NCBI GenBank assembly: GCA_964016885.1
Contig: OZ024745.1
Span: 48,920,042 to 48,984,041, forward strand
Source of the DNA: Eledone cirrhosa
Lineage: Eukaryota; Mollusca; Cephalopoda; Octopoda; Eledonidae
Length of the DNA: 64,000 nucleotides
Direction: 5' to 3'
Positions within the stretch are counted from its first letter, which is position 1; every line of letters begins with the position of its first letter. The notes beneath the pieces were generated by a model. That model saw only the letters and a program-made list of their open reading frames with translations. It made no database searches and was not told where the DNA came from. Below are positions 1 through 12,300 of this stretch, in pieces. The position numbers were made by a program, and so were the translations under genes.

Positions 1-146
1 GTATTAGGAAGGGCATTAGGCTGTAAAATATTGCCTGAAAAATTCCCATGTTGATATGAAACCTATTATGAGGTCACAAAACTAACCTAAGCTTTAGTGG
101 AGAAAATAGTCTTAAAACATATGTTGTTATTATGTTTTACTAATAA

Positions 147-322
147 AGGTTGATGCATTGGCAGAATCATTAGAGTGTTGGATAAAATGCTTTGTGGTAT
201 CTGTTCTAGCTCTTTTTATTCAAATTCTGACATTTTTAACTTTGTCTTTTCATCCTTCTGGAGTTGATAAAATAAAGTACTGGGGGCAATTTAAATTGAC
301 CCCAGTACCCTTCTTCTGAGGC
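147..322 (+). repeat. Cephalopod tRNA-derived SINE body, diverged
   Basis: It carries the ordered blocks TTAGAGTGTTGGATAAAATG, GTTCTAGCTCTTT, TTTCATCCTTCTGGAGTTGA and TAAAATAAAGTAC. These recur at 323-640, 29548-29810, 44650-44850 and 50840-51030, and in antisense at 16500-16680 and 42280-42490. Copies match in order but are heavily diverged. Confidence 0.65.
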
Positions 323-640
323 AGTGAATCAACAGAGTTATTAGCACATTGGATAGAAGGCCTTGAAGTATTTGTTCTGGCTCTTTGTGCTCTGAATAAA
401 ACATCCACTGAGGTTAACTTTGCCTTTCATCATTTTGAGGTTAATAAAAAAGTACCCATCTAGTACTGGTGTTGATTCTTCATCTATATATCTCTCTCAC
501 CTTCTCTGGAAGTAATCAGCTGTGTTCAGACTTGGAGAGAGCTGAGAGCTCCACCAGGTTTTAAATGCTCAAGAAACATTGCATGTTACGGTGCCCCTAT
601 GATTCCATTAGCAGTTATGTTGTCCATACATACATAAATA
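323..640 (+). repeat. Second copy of the same SINE family, with 3' CCACCAGG module
   Basis: It repeats the blocks of the copy just upstream, then continues through CTCTCTCACCTTCTCTGG and CTCCACCAGGTTTTAAATGC. That 3' module recurs at 1195-1290 and 29745-29810, suggesting the element extends to about 640. Confidence 0.6.
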
Positions 641-736
641 CAATCCTTTCCCCTAAATTACTGGCCTTGTACCTTAAGTAGAAACCATATTTTACTAATA
701 TCAAATTTGTTTTCTTCATATATTTTTTTGTTCTAG

Positions 737-845
737 CCATTTTAGAATTTCAACAATGCCTTCAATGAATTGGACCAAAATTATGAATGCATCTAAATGC
801 AACATAGAGGATGACTGCGAGGTGTTCTTTGAAATGATCAAATCT
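737..845 (+). CDS. CEP290: CEP290 coding exon 1 with start codon (coding 756-845)
   Basis: A pyrimidine-rich tract ending TTCTAG (731-736) makes 737 a likely acceptor, so a 5'UTR exon should lie upstream. AG at 743-744 is an alternative. ATG at 756 opens MPSMNWTKIMNASK, matching the vertebrate start MPPNINWKEIM. There are 30 codons, phase 0, and a donor GTAAGT at 846. Codon 4 is also ATG, but codon 1 fits the family start better. Confidence 0.93.
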
Positions 846-3800
846 GTAAGTTGCCTCATTTCATTTTACTCTTTAATTTGTGTGTGTAGCCTAGTGGATA
901 GCGTGTTGGAGTCTTGATCATAAGGTTGTGGGTTCAATTTGTAAGGTTGTGGGTTCAAAACTGAGTGACACAATGTTTTCACAATAGGACTAGGCCTTTA
1001 TCATTAAAACACCCCAAAATCCTCCTATGAGATGCAATCTTGTAGGTGGTCAGCTAAACCTACATAGGTGGGAGCTGGAAATTTCACCTTTATTTTTTAC
1101 TATTTAATTCATTTACTGTGCTGATATACAAGAGATATAGTAGTGGTAATATTTCACAAGAAAAAGCACGCTAGCACTGAAAACGAAAGCCAGATTTAGC
1201 AGAAAGGGATGGGCTTCGCCAGGCTTAAAATGCCCAAGTAACGCCATATGTCAATATTCCACCCCTATGACTCTATCAGGAGTTATGGGACCATATATAC
1301 ATACAGTAATAATTATTTTTTAAAATGTTTATTTAGTTGTATGTAAATGTTTATTTAGTTGTGTGTAATAGCACACTTTAAAGTGGTCATGTAGGTGTCA
1401 CGAAAAAAAGCACCCAGCCCACACTGTAAAGGGGTCATGTGGGTGTTGGGACAAAAAGCACCCAGCCTACACTGTAAAGTGGTCGTGTAGGTGTCATGGC
1501 AAAAAGCACCCAGCCCACACTGTAAGGTGGTCATGTGGGTGTTGTGACAAAAAGCACTCAGCCCACACTGTAAAGTGGTCATGTAGGTGTCATGACAAAA
1601 AACACCCAGACCACACTGTAAGGTAGTTATGTAGGAGTCATGACAAAAAGCACGCAGCTCATACTGTAAATATGGTTGGTGTTAGGGAGGGTATCCAGCC
1701 ATAGAAATCTAGCCAGAAACAGTTCTATATGAGCAAGACAAGGTCACCTTACCCAACTTGCCTCAAATGGAACAACCTGTCTAACCCATGCTAGCATGGA
1801 AAGTGGACATTAAATGACAACGATGATGATGATTATTCTCTATCATAGCAATATTCTTTGATGTCAGTTTAGTTTCATCTTTGTTAGGGTGATTATCTTT
1901 ATAGCAGTTATAAGATTTTTGTATTACACACTGGACTTCAGAATATACCAAGTATATTTTAAAATCCACTTTTATTATTATCCTTCAACTTCTATATCAG
2001 TTTCTGAAAGCTTAGAATAGGTTCAGTTATTATCTTGATTGTTAGAATATACACATAACTCTGTGTGAAGGAGGTTACTAAAAGGGTTGGTATCAAAAAT
2101 GGTATCTAGCTGTAAAATACTGCTTCAAAAGGTTCTGTCAAACCCATACTAGCAAGAAAAAACAGACACTAAACTGATGAGATAGGAATAAATGTAATTT
2201 TAAATTGAGATTTTATTGTATTACAGTTCGACGGTAGCCATGAAAAGGACATTGAACGCATGAAGAAGTTATTTGAAGTAACTCGAGATCTCATATTATT
2301 GAAAAATGATCAATTGGAGGAGGTAATAATAAATATGGAAGTAGAAACCAAAAAAGATGCTAAGAAAGGTATGTACATCATAAACAGTTTACGCTTATGA
2401 ATTATTATATGTTTATAAAGTAGAAAATCCACAACGTTGATCCTCATGTCCAGCTGCACAATCACTACTATCTTTCTTTTAACATTGTTTTTACCTTGCT
2501 CCTTTTGTATCTCCTCTCTTATTCATGCTTAACCTTCCCTCTAGATTTCATTCTATTCTTTTTGTGGGATAAGGGGAGACTTCAGTTTACTTCACATATA
2601 TCATTTTGTTCTATTTTTTTTTACTGGTTTCAGTCATTAGACTGCAGCTATGCTGGGGCAGTATATATTACTGGTTTCAGTCATTAGACTGGGGCCATGA
2701 TTGAAGAGATTTAGTGAATCATATCGACACAGGATTTATAATAATAATAATAAAATTATTGTGTAAAGTACTCAGGTGCGCTACAACTCGTCAAAGGTGC
2801 ATGTATAGTACATAGAATAATATACAAATGTCAGGGAAGTGAATAGTGTATGAGTCATGATATACATGTGTGTATGTGTATGGAGGGGGAATGTTAGGTG
2901 TAGTGTTGGCGAATCTCAGGAAGCATGGGGTTTTAAAGGATACAGTGTCTCGACAGCTAACAACTGATGCAGGTAGTTTGTTCCATGCTTCAGCAACTCT
3001 GAGCGTGAAAAAATGTTTCCGAAAGTCATGGGAACTGTACTGTTTTCTGACTTTGTGGGCATGCCCACGTGTGTTAGACACATGGAAATCAAAAAGGTAC
3101 TCAGGGTTCAACATATAATAAAGGTACATATAATAAAGGTACTTTTCATGTCTGGTAATTATTTTATTGATCCCTTTTTGTCAAACCACTAAGTTATGGG
3201 AGATAAACAGTAAACCTAAATACAGTCTTACACACATATACATACACCCTCTCCTACATAGATGTCGCAACAAAAAGCCCACACTGTAAATGTCGTTGGT
3301 GTTAGTAAGGGCATTCAGCCATAGAAATCAATCCCAAACCACTCCTGTATCAGCAAGTCATGGTCATCGGACCTGGCTTGTCTCACAACAGGGCAACTTG
3401 TCTAATCCATGCTAGCGTGGAAAATGGACGTTAAACAGAGATGATGATGATATGATGGGCGTCTACACAGTTTCTGTCTAGTAAATATCACTCACAAGGC
3501 ATTGATCAATCTGAAGACACTTGGCTAAGGTACCATGCAGTGGGACTGAGCCCGAAACTACATGGTTTTGAAGTAAACTCCTTAACCACCCAGCCATGCC
3601 TGTGCATATGTATATTTTCTTCTTTTTTGTGTTGTTATTTTTATTGAGCTGTTGAATCCTGATTGATCTGGATTGATGATTGCTGTACTGTCTTAACTTC
3701 TTGTCCTGAGTGCAGGAATGTATATAAGCCTATAGCCCATTTGAGAGGTCAGTAGCTCTGCTTGAGTACTGACTTGGTCTGTTATACCCATCCAACCCTT

Positions 3801-6800
3801 GCTGGCAGGGTAAGAAGTTGTTAAATGATGATGATGTTTGGCACAAATAATGTACATTCCATTCAATAACTGTTTTTTTACAGAACAGGAATTACAAGCT
3901 AAAATGTATTTTACATTCAATAATTATTTTGACAGAACAAAGACTGCAAGCTAAAATCAAAGAGATGGAACACCAACTTAACAACTTAAAGGTATTGTAT
4001 GGTATGCTTAACTCTTAACATCCTGTAATAATTTAGCAGAAAATACCTGAAAAGGGTTTGTTAATTCAAATATTTATAGTATGTTTACTAGTTGACTGAT
4101 TGTTGTGAAAATTTCTAATATGATGCAATCATGGTGATGTTTTGTACATTTTAAGTATATCTTGCTCATGAGGTTCCACGTGGTACAGGATGTTAAGAGT
4201 TAATTCTTACTTTAAAATTTAATATTGACATTTTATATGGGCAAGGGGCTTCACATTTACAGTAAATGAGAGGGAGTTAATTGGATTTAAACTCAGAATA
4301 TAAAGGGATGAAACTATATACTTTAAAGATTGACACTTTACAATTCATTGTCTACCGCAAGAAAAGTAACATAATCACAAAGCTTCTTATATAGTTTATA
4401 TATTACTAGTGGACCTCTGCTGTCCATAATGATGGCAATAGCATTGAATGTATTTAATTTTTTGAGTTTGGAATTGGTATGTCATGTATATCAGGATTAC
4501 CAGATATATGAACAATTATACAAACTGGGAAAATTGCATTCTGATAAATTAATTGTTTGAATAAGAGAAACCTTATAGTTTATGTTACTGACATATGGAA
4601 ATGATTAAAGATAAGAATTATATTTTAATAATTTATTTCTTGCATATAATTACATAAATGTTAAACATATATGTACAAATGACATACAAGATTAAATGTA
4701 AGAATAACTTTGAAAATATCACTATTAACAGGGATATATGTAAGGTTATATGGAGAATGTGATTGGAAATTGAACTTCTTATTGTAGCAACATGCATTAT
4801 GTGTGAGTGCATACATTTTAAAGGGTTACAGATGGAGATAAATATAAATATACAAACACGCATGATGTATTATTATGGTTTATTTTCTTTATTTTCCTTT
4901 CTTTCAGAGATCGGATAGTGATGGAGATTATACATCTTCCAGTACCAAATACTTGCAGGAAGAGATAAACCATTTGAATAACCAAATTCATCATTTAACT
5001 GAAGAAAATATGGAACTTCAAAGAGATCTAGATGATGAAAAGAGAGCTAGTGAAAGGGTACAATTGATATGTTCATTGTGCATGTGTGTTTGTGTGTACA
5101 TGATGGCTACACATGGTTACCTTTTTGTCTCCATGTAAATGACAATAATTTTCACTTGAAAGGACGTCTTCAGAAACTTCTGTTGGTGTTGTCCTCAATA
5201 TTAGTGAAAACTGAAAATTGTAGTGCAAAAATGTTTTGACTAAACACAAGTTCTTTGCCTAAAACAACTTACTCTACTTTTCTGGGTCTAGAATCTTCAA
5301 ATGAAAGAATCTTTTCTCTTATTTTATCAGTGTGGAAAAGTTATTTACAGCCACTCGTGGAAGAGAGACAGTAGAAGTAGTACAGAAACAAACACTGATA
5401 AATGAATAAATAAATACATACATACATGGCACACACACATACGCATATGTACATACATGCATACATGGCGTACACACACACACATACGTACATACATACA
5501 CGCCTTGTCTAATGGGAAAGCCAGATGAATTTGTTCATTCCTCCCAAGTATTTCATTTTTCCAGTGTGCAATATATATACATATATATATGATATTCTTT
5601 TTTTGTTACTTTCAGTATAATTCCCAAATTATTGACCTTGACAGAGAAAAGGCTATTCTAAGACAAGAAGTAAGCAAACAATTTCTTTCCATAATGAATT
5701 AAAATTCTTTTTCTGTAATATTCTATTACACTAAAATTATGATTATCAAACTCTCTATGAGGTTTACACTGCCACTTTTACATCTTCAGTAGCAGAAATA
5801 TTGCCCTCAATGTGGTTTTCTGCTGCCTTTCCAGTCTGACCAAGGACATGGGGCAATCTATTGATATAATAAGGTAGTTTGGGTCCACCCTGTAAGGTGG
5901 TAATGTTGGTGCCATACTGAAAAGCACCCAGCCCACCTTGTAAGGTGGTAGTATGGGTGCCGTGCTGAAAACTCAGTCCACCCCGAAAAGTAGTAGTTCC
6001 AGAGACAATAAAGTGCTCCCAGTAAATGTTGTAAAGTGGTTGGCTTTAGGAAGGGCATCAAACCATAGAAACTAAACCAAAATGGAGCATATGAGTAGGA
6101 CATTACCATATAACTGGTCTGGCATCAGCATGTGATAACCTGTCTAACCCATGCAAACATGGAAAACACATTAAATGGTGATGATGATGATATCATCATC
6201 ATCATCATCAACGTTTAACGTCCGTGTTCCACGCTTGCATGGGTTTGGACGGGGGTAGTCCCACTTGAGGCAAGAGTGATTGTCTTGCTCGCATAGGACT
6301 GTCTGGCAGGTTTTCTACAGTTGGATGCCCTTCCTAACACCAACCACATTTACAGTGTGGGTCTGGGAGGTTTTTACCGTGTTGCCTACACGGCCACATT
6401 ACAGCGTGGACTGTGTGTTTTTTTGTCGTGACACCTACACGATCTCATTTGTTTCGGCCCGGATGGCGCGGCACCAACATAACTTTACATAGGACGGGGT
6501 GGTGTGGATGGGGTGGGGGTGGTGGTGGTGGGACGGGGTGTATTTTGTTAGAGATGCCTACTGGCAAGGCGGGTCTTCTCTGTTACTGAGTACCGCCAAA
6601 GGTCTCGGTCCAGTGACATTGTCTTGGAGAGGTGTAAGTGTGTGAGGTCGGAGTTTATCAGCTCGTCCCAGGTTTTTCTAGGTCTGCCTATTCCGTGGCT
6701 ACCGTCTATCTTTATTGCCCTGCACTTTGTTATACAGCTATCGACTTTCATGCGCATCACGTGTCCATACCAACGTAGCCTTCTCTCGAGTAAACAACAT

Positions 6801-9302
6801 CTGATCCCTCTTATCTCTAATTTTTTCCTTAGTTCGTTTATGCTTTGCCGTTCACGTATATTACTGTTACACATCCAGCGGAGCATGCAAGCTTCGTTCC
6901 TCTCTAGTCTGCGTATATCCTCTGCACACAATGCCCAGGTCTCACTGCCATGCAACATTGCTGTTCGTATGCAGGCATCGTACAACCTGCCTTTCATTTT
7001 TAGGGAGAACCCTTTAGCAGCTAATAGTGGTATAAGCTCTCTGAACTTTTTCCAACCAGTTCTGACTCTAGCTACAGTACTTTCAGAGCACCCTCCCCCA
7101 CTGCTGATTTTATTGCCCAGGTAACGGAAGCTGTCCACTATTTCTATAGAACCCTCTGCGCAATTGAAAGAGCTAGTATTGTGTGGGCACTTGCTGCTAC
7201 TTATTGCCCCAGAACACCGGCCACATGTAAAATCTATGTTCTTAGTTAGCTTACCTGTGATCCCACTACATCTTTTATGCACCCATACTTTGCATTTAGG
7301 ACACAAAATGGAGTTTCTACCTACGCCTTTCCTACACACCGAGCACGACCATTTCCCAGAAGGGACCGCCGCCTTGTTTTCTTTCCTACAAACTAGAACT
7401 TTGGTCTTAGCCAGGTTAATTTTAAGTCCTTTTGACTCTAGGCCGTGCTTCCATGTTTGGAATTTCTTCTCTAGCTCGGCCATTGATTCCGCTATGAGTG
7501 TCAGGTCGTCTGCGTATAGGAGTTCCCATGGGCAGCCTGTCTTGAACTCCTCTGTTATAGCCTGAAGGGCAATAATAAATAGTAGGGGGCTGAGAACAGA
7601 GCCCTGATGGACGCCAACTTTTACGCTAAACTCTTCACTATATTCGTTGTTAATTCTAACCTTGCTGACTGTTTCTTTATACATGGCTTGTATAGCCCTC
7701 ACAAGCCATTCGTCAACGCCTAGTTTTCTAAGAGCCCACCAGATAATGGAGCGGGGGACTCTGTCGAAGGCTTTCTCCAAGTCGACAAAAGCTAAGTAGA
7801 GGGGTTTACCTTTAGCTAGGTACTTCTCCTGTAGTTGTCGTACTATGAAAAGAGCGTCTGTGGTACTTTTGCCTGACACAAACCCGAACTGCATTTCATC
7901 TAGGTCAATTCTCTCTCTGATTAGTTGCGCTATTACTTTTTCTGTGACCTTCATGACCTGGTCGATTAATTTAATGCCTCTATAGTTACTCCTATCTAGG
8001 GCGTCTCCTTTACCCTTATAACAGTTAACGATGATGCTGCTATGCCAGTCCTTCGGAACAACCCCATTCTGTACGACTTGGTTAACTATGCGGGTGACCA
8101 TGGTGTGTCCCACCGTGCCAGATGCCTTCAGCATCTCAGCAACTATTTCCGAAGGCCCAGCCGCCTTACCTGTCTTCATATCCTTGATTGCCTTACTTAT
8201 TATACTCCCCTCGACTAACACTGCTGGTCCCTCTATTGGGTCGACATGGGGGAGACTGTCTTTCTCCCATTTATTCTCCTCATTTAGTAGCCTTTCATAG
8301 TGACACTTCCAAGCTGCCTTCTTATCAGTGTCGGTGATGGCAAGTATGCCATCATCGTTAAGTACACACTTCTCCCCGACAATATCACGGTTTTCCTTGA
8401 CGCATTGCCTAGCAATCCTGAACACCTCACGTTTTTGGTCATCGCGTTGTAGGACATGCTTGAACTTTCTTTCCTCAGCTTCCCTTCTTGCTAAGTACAC
8501 TTCTCTCCTAGCTTCCCTCCTGGCCACTTGATAGTCTACTCTACTTCCCCCATCCCGCCATACTTTCCAAGCCTGCTTTTTGGCCTTAATTGACTCCTCC
8601 ACCTTACTGTTCCACCACCATGTTACTCTCCTCCTGCCTACAGGCCTGCTCCAGCCACAGACTTCGTCTGTGGCCAACAGCAGGTTTGCTTTCAGAAATT
8701 CCCACTGTCCCTCTATATTGTCCGACTCTAAGTGTTCTTCCTTACTGTCGAAAGCATCAAGTAATATGTTTTGAAATTTATTTTTGGCTGTGGGGTCCTT
8801 TAGCTTCCATATTTTTCTCCTGAGGATAGTCCTCTTCTGCTGTCGAGTACGTCTCGACCTGACTATGAGGTCGCTAATTATCAGTCTATGTTGGGAGGTG
8901 CATTCTTCATGGGGGAGGGATTTAGTGTTTACAACAGACACTCTGTCACGTCTTCTGGTAAGGATATAATCTACCTGGCTTGTGTGTTCCCCGGATCTAT
9001 AGGTGATCAGGTGATTGTCACGTTTTTTGAAGTTAGTGTTACAGATAGTTAGGTTATTTGCATCACAGAATTCCAGGATTCTGGAGCCTTCCTCATTTCT
9101 AGTACCAAACCCATAGCCTCCATGGATTTCGTCGTAGCCGTCACAATGTTGCCCAACGTGACCATTTAGGTCGCCTGCAATAATTATATAGTCACTGTCA
9201 GATATTTGGGAGGTAGTGAGCATCAGTGTCTCATAGAATCTGTCTTTTATATATATATATATATATATAGCGTGGAAGAACGGACGTAAAATGGTGATGA
9301 TG

Positions 9303-9333
<31 letters not shown>

Positions 9334-12300
9334 TATCATTATCATCACTGTAAATGAGGTTAATGTTAGGAAGGGCATCCAGCTGTAGAAACCAAGCCCA
9401 AATCAGTTCTGTATAAGCAAGGTATGATCACCTGCAACAGGATAACTCGTCTAACCCATGTTAGCGTGATAAAATGGATGTAAAATGGTGATGATGATAA
9501 ACCGCAACTCAGCAGAACATGAAAGCTTCAGCCTACATCATGATGGGCAGATATGGAAGTTTATTAAGGCTGGTGAAACATGGAAAAGAGATACCAGCTG
9601 GTCTGAAAACACTGTACCCACAACAACTGGCAATAAAAAAACTGAAAAAACTCTGGGAAACTAAGTCAGAACAACCTGCCATCCCCTGCACATAATCATT
9701 GACTGAAATCAAGGTACAAATTGTTGTCCTTGAATGCACGTAGTCTATGCAATAAGATACATCTTTTTGACTCCTACGTCAAAAGTATCAACCCTGACTT
9801 CATTACAGTCACAGAAACATGGGCACATTCCTTACTCTGTGATGGGGTTTTCAGCATAACTGGCTACAACTTGTTTCGTAAAGACTGCATTAATCATGGT
9901 GGTGGTGGTGTAATGGTCTACGTTCGGTCAAATTTTTCAGCAATTCCTTGTGTTGATTTGAACCAATCACAGCAAGAGATATTTTTCTGAGATATACGTA
10001 TGACCATGTCAACACTGCTACTTGGAGTCGTTTACCGTCCCCCAAATTACCATCAGGACACTCAACTTTGTGATACCCTCAGAGCTGCTGCCAGGAAAAC
10101 AGCCACTTATGTTTTTATTGCAGGGGACTTCAATCACCCTGAGATTGACTGGGAAACCTTTCGTTGGCCGCAAAGTGCAAATGATTTCCTTGAGCTAGTG
10201 CTGAACTAAAACTGGTCCCAAGTAGTCACCGCCCCAAAAAGAGGTGACAACACTTTGGATCTGCTCTTCACCACTACTCCTGAAACGGTTATTAGTGTTA
10301 CTACTGAGGAACCTTTAGGTGACTCTGATCATGCTATGATCATTGCCAATCTATCCCTCATGGGCAGTAACAAAAACCACAACCATCTCCAAACTGTTCA
10401 CTTTGACTGGAATAAAGCAAACTGGAACTGTTACTCCACCGAGTTGCAACGTCCAAACTGGCTTGAGTTTTATGACTCTGGAGATGTCAACACTGTACTC
10501 CAGAACATCCTGAACTCAATATGGATAACATGTGCATCATCGGTGCCATTAAGCAGAAAAAACATCCCAAAAGTGCAATTTGAGAGACTGCAGCAGTCCG
10601 TCTTGCCAGAAAAGAACGTTGCAATGCTGAACGTGAGAGTACAAACTGCATAAATCAGATATCAATAGGAAAAAGCAAAATAAATCATCCAACCATCTCA
10701 AGCAGGTGACAAAAAAGGTAGTGCTTGAATTTTAGCAGTGCATAGCAACCAGCCCTGACAGTAAGGTGTTCTGGAAGTATGTTCACTCAAAGCAGAGGCC
10801 TCACTCTCCAGTTGGTCCTCTGCGCACTCCCCACACAAGCCAGGTTACTGACGACCCCAAGGAATGCGCAGAGCTCATTGCTGAATGCTATGCAGGCATT
10901 TTCACTATTAGAGACCAGAGTGTACCGTCTCCACCGCCTCTGACATTGAATTCTATTACAACTATGGAATTTACACCTGAAATGCTCCGACGTCACGTTA
11001 AAAATAAACGCAACCATGCCTCTCCTGGTCTTGATGGTGTTACGTACCTGCTTCTCAAACGTGGTGGGTACTTCCTTCTGCACAAGCTATTACGCTTCTT
11101 CCAATTCTGTCTGAACAATGGTGCTACTCCAGAACAGTGGAAAACTGCCAGTGTCATTCCTCTGGATGTTGTTTACGTTGACTTTGCTAAAGCTTTCAAT
11201 TCTGTGCCACACAAAAGACTTATGGCAATGGGTCTGAAGGATAATCTTTTTAACTGGTTGAAGTCCTTCATTCTCAGTCGAAGAGAGGTAGTCACGGTTC
11301 TAGGACAGCATTCCTCACCATATGAGATGTCATCTGTTGTACCACAGGGATCTGTTCTTGGCCCCCTTTTGTTTGTGGCATATATTAATGACATAGATGC
11401 CAACTTAAAGAATGCCACAGTACTGAAATATGCAGATGACATCAAGCTGTACCTTGAGAGAAAAAGGACAGATCCTGAACACTATAGATCTTGCTTGCAG
11501 TCTGACCTGGACACAATGCAACAATGGATCTCAGACTGGCAACTCAAGCTAGCTGTGGACAAGTGCACCACCATGCATTTTGGGAGTAAAAACCCAGTGT
11601 CCACATACTCCCTCCACAATACTAATATCAAGAAGTCTTCTTGTGAACGTGACCTGGGCATTACTGTCAGCAGCGATTTGCGTTGGACGAAGCACGTCTC
11701 TAAAATTGTCAAGAAGGCCGAGGGTGTCTTAGCATCACTCAGCAAGACCTTTGTCAGCCGCTCTCCAGCTATCTATATAAAGCTGTATATAGCTATGGTG
11801 TGGCCATACTTAGAATTTGCATCACCAGTCTGGAACCCCTATCTTGCTCAGAACATTGACTGCCTGGAAACTGTTCAGAGACGTGCAACCAAGCGAATGC
11901 CCTCCATCAGGCATCTACCATACTCTGAACACCTTGCTTCCCTGGGCATGGATACATTGAAGCTCCGACGTCTGGCAACTGACTTGGTAAACACCCACAA
12001 AATTACTAACCATCTTGCCAACAACAACCCTGAGTACCTTTTTAATTTCCATGTATGATGATGTATCTAACACACGTGGGCATGCCAACAAAGTCAGAAA
12101 ACAGCACAGCTCCCATGACTTTCAGAAACATATTTTCATGCTCAGAGTTGCTGAAGCATGGAACAAACTACCTGCATCAGTTGTTAGCTGTTGAGACACT
12201 GCATCCTTTAAAACCTCCATGCTTCCCGAGATTCGCCAACACTACACCTAATACTCCCCTCCATACACACGCACACATGTATATCATGACTCATACACTA

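Larger units (their letters stand above)
1..736. other. 5' flank or intron 1 of CEP290, with repeat remnants
   Basis: No coding sequence is visible. Bases 1-60 resemble the conserved GTTAGGAAGGGCATCCAGCTGTA block of the RTE 3' tail, weakly. Two copies of a SINE body follow (see separate entries). I see no convincing promoter. The acceptor at 731-736 suggests this is intron sequence, but a TSS here cannot be excluded. Confidence 0.5.

Noticed and set aside
884..960. True tRNA gene
   Set aside because: A- and B-box-like segments exist, but no acceptor or anticodon stems pair. It is a SINE head. The same applies to 3456-3612 and 17330-17395.
1355..1582. 75-aa repetitive frame
   Set aside because: It is a translation of the 48-bp RTE-tail modules on the wrong strand, with no protein family resemblance.
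3884..3913. Upstream exon 3 start as the main CEP290 form
   Set aside because: In the required phase it meets TAA before the conserved exon 3 sequence, so it cannot encode the normal protein.
4875..4907. ATG at 4875 as a separate gene start
   Set aside because: The open frame merely extends exon 4 upstream through intron sequence. The CTTTCAG acceptor at 4907 is the real border.
6624..8969. Numerous plus-strand frames opposite RTE copy A
   Set aside because: They are antisense shadows of the conserved LINE ORF. The same shadows occur opposite copy B with the same residues.
9248..9334. N-terminal MCVCIYIYIY extension of the RTE A frame
   Set aside because: It translates an AT microsatellite and tail debris and is absent from copy B.
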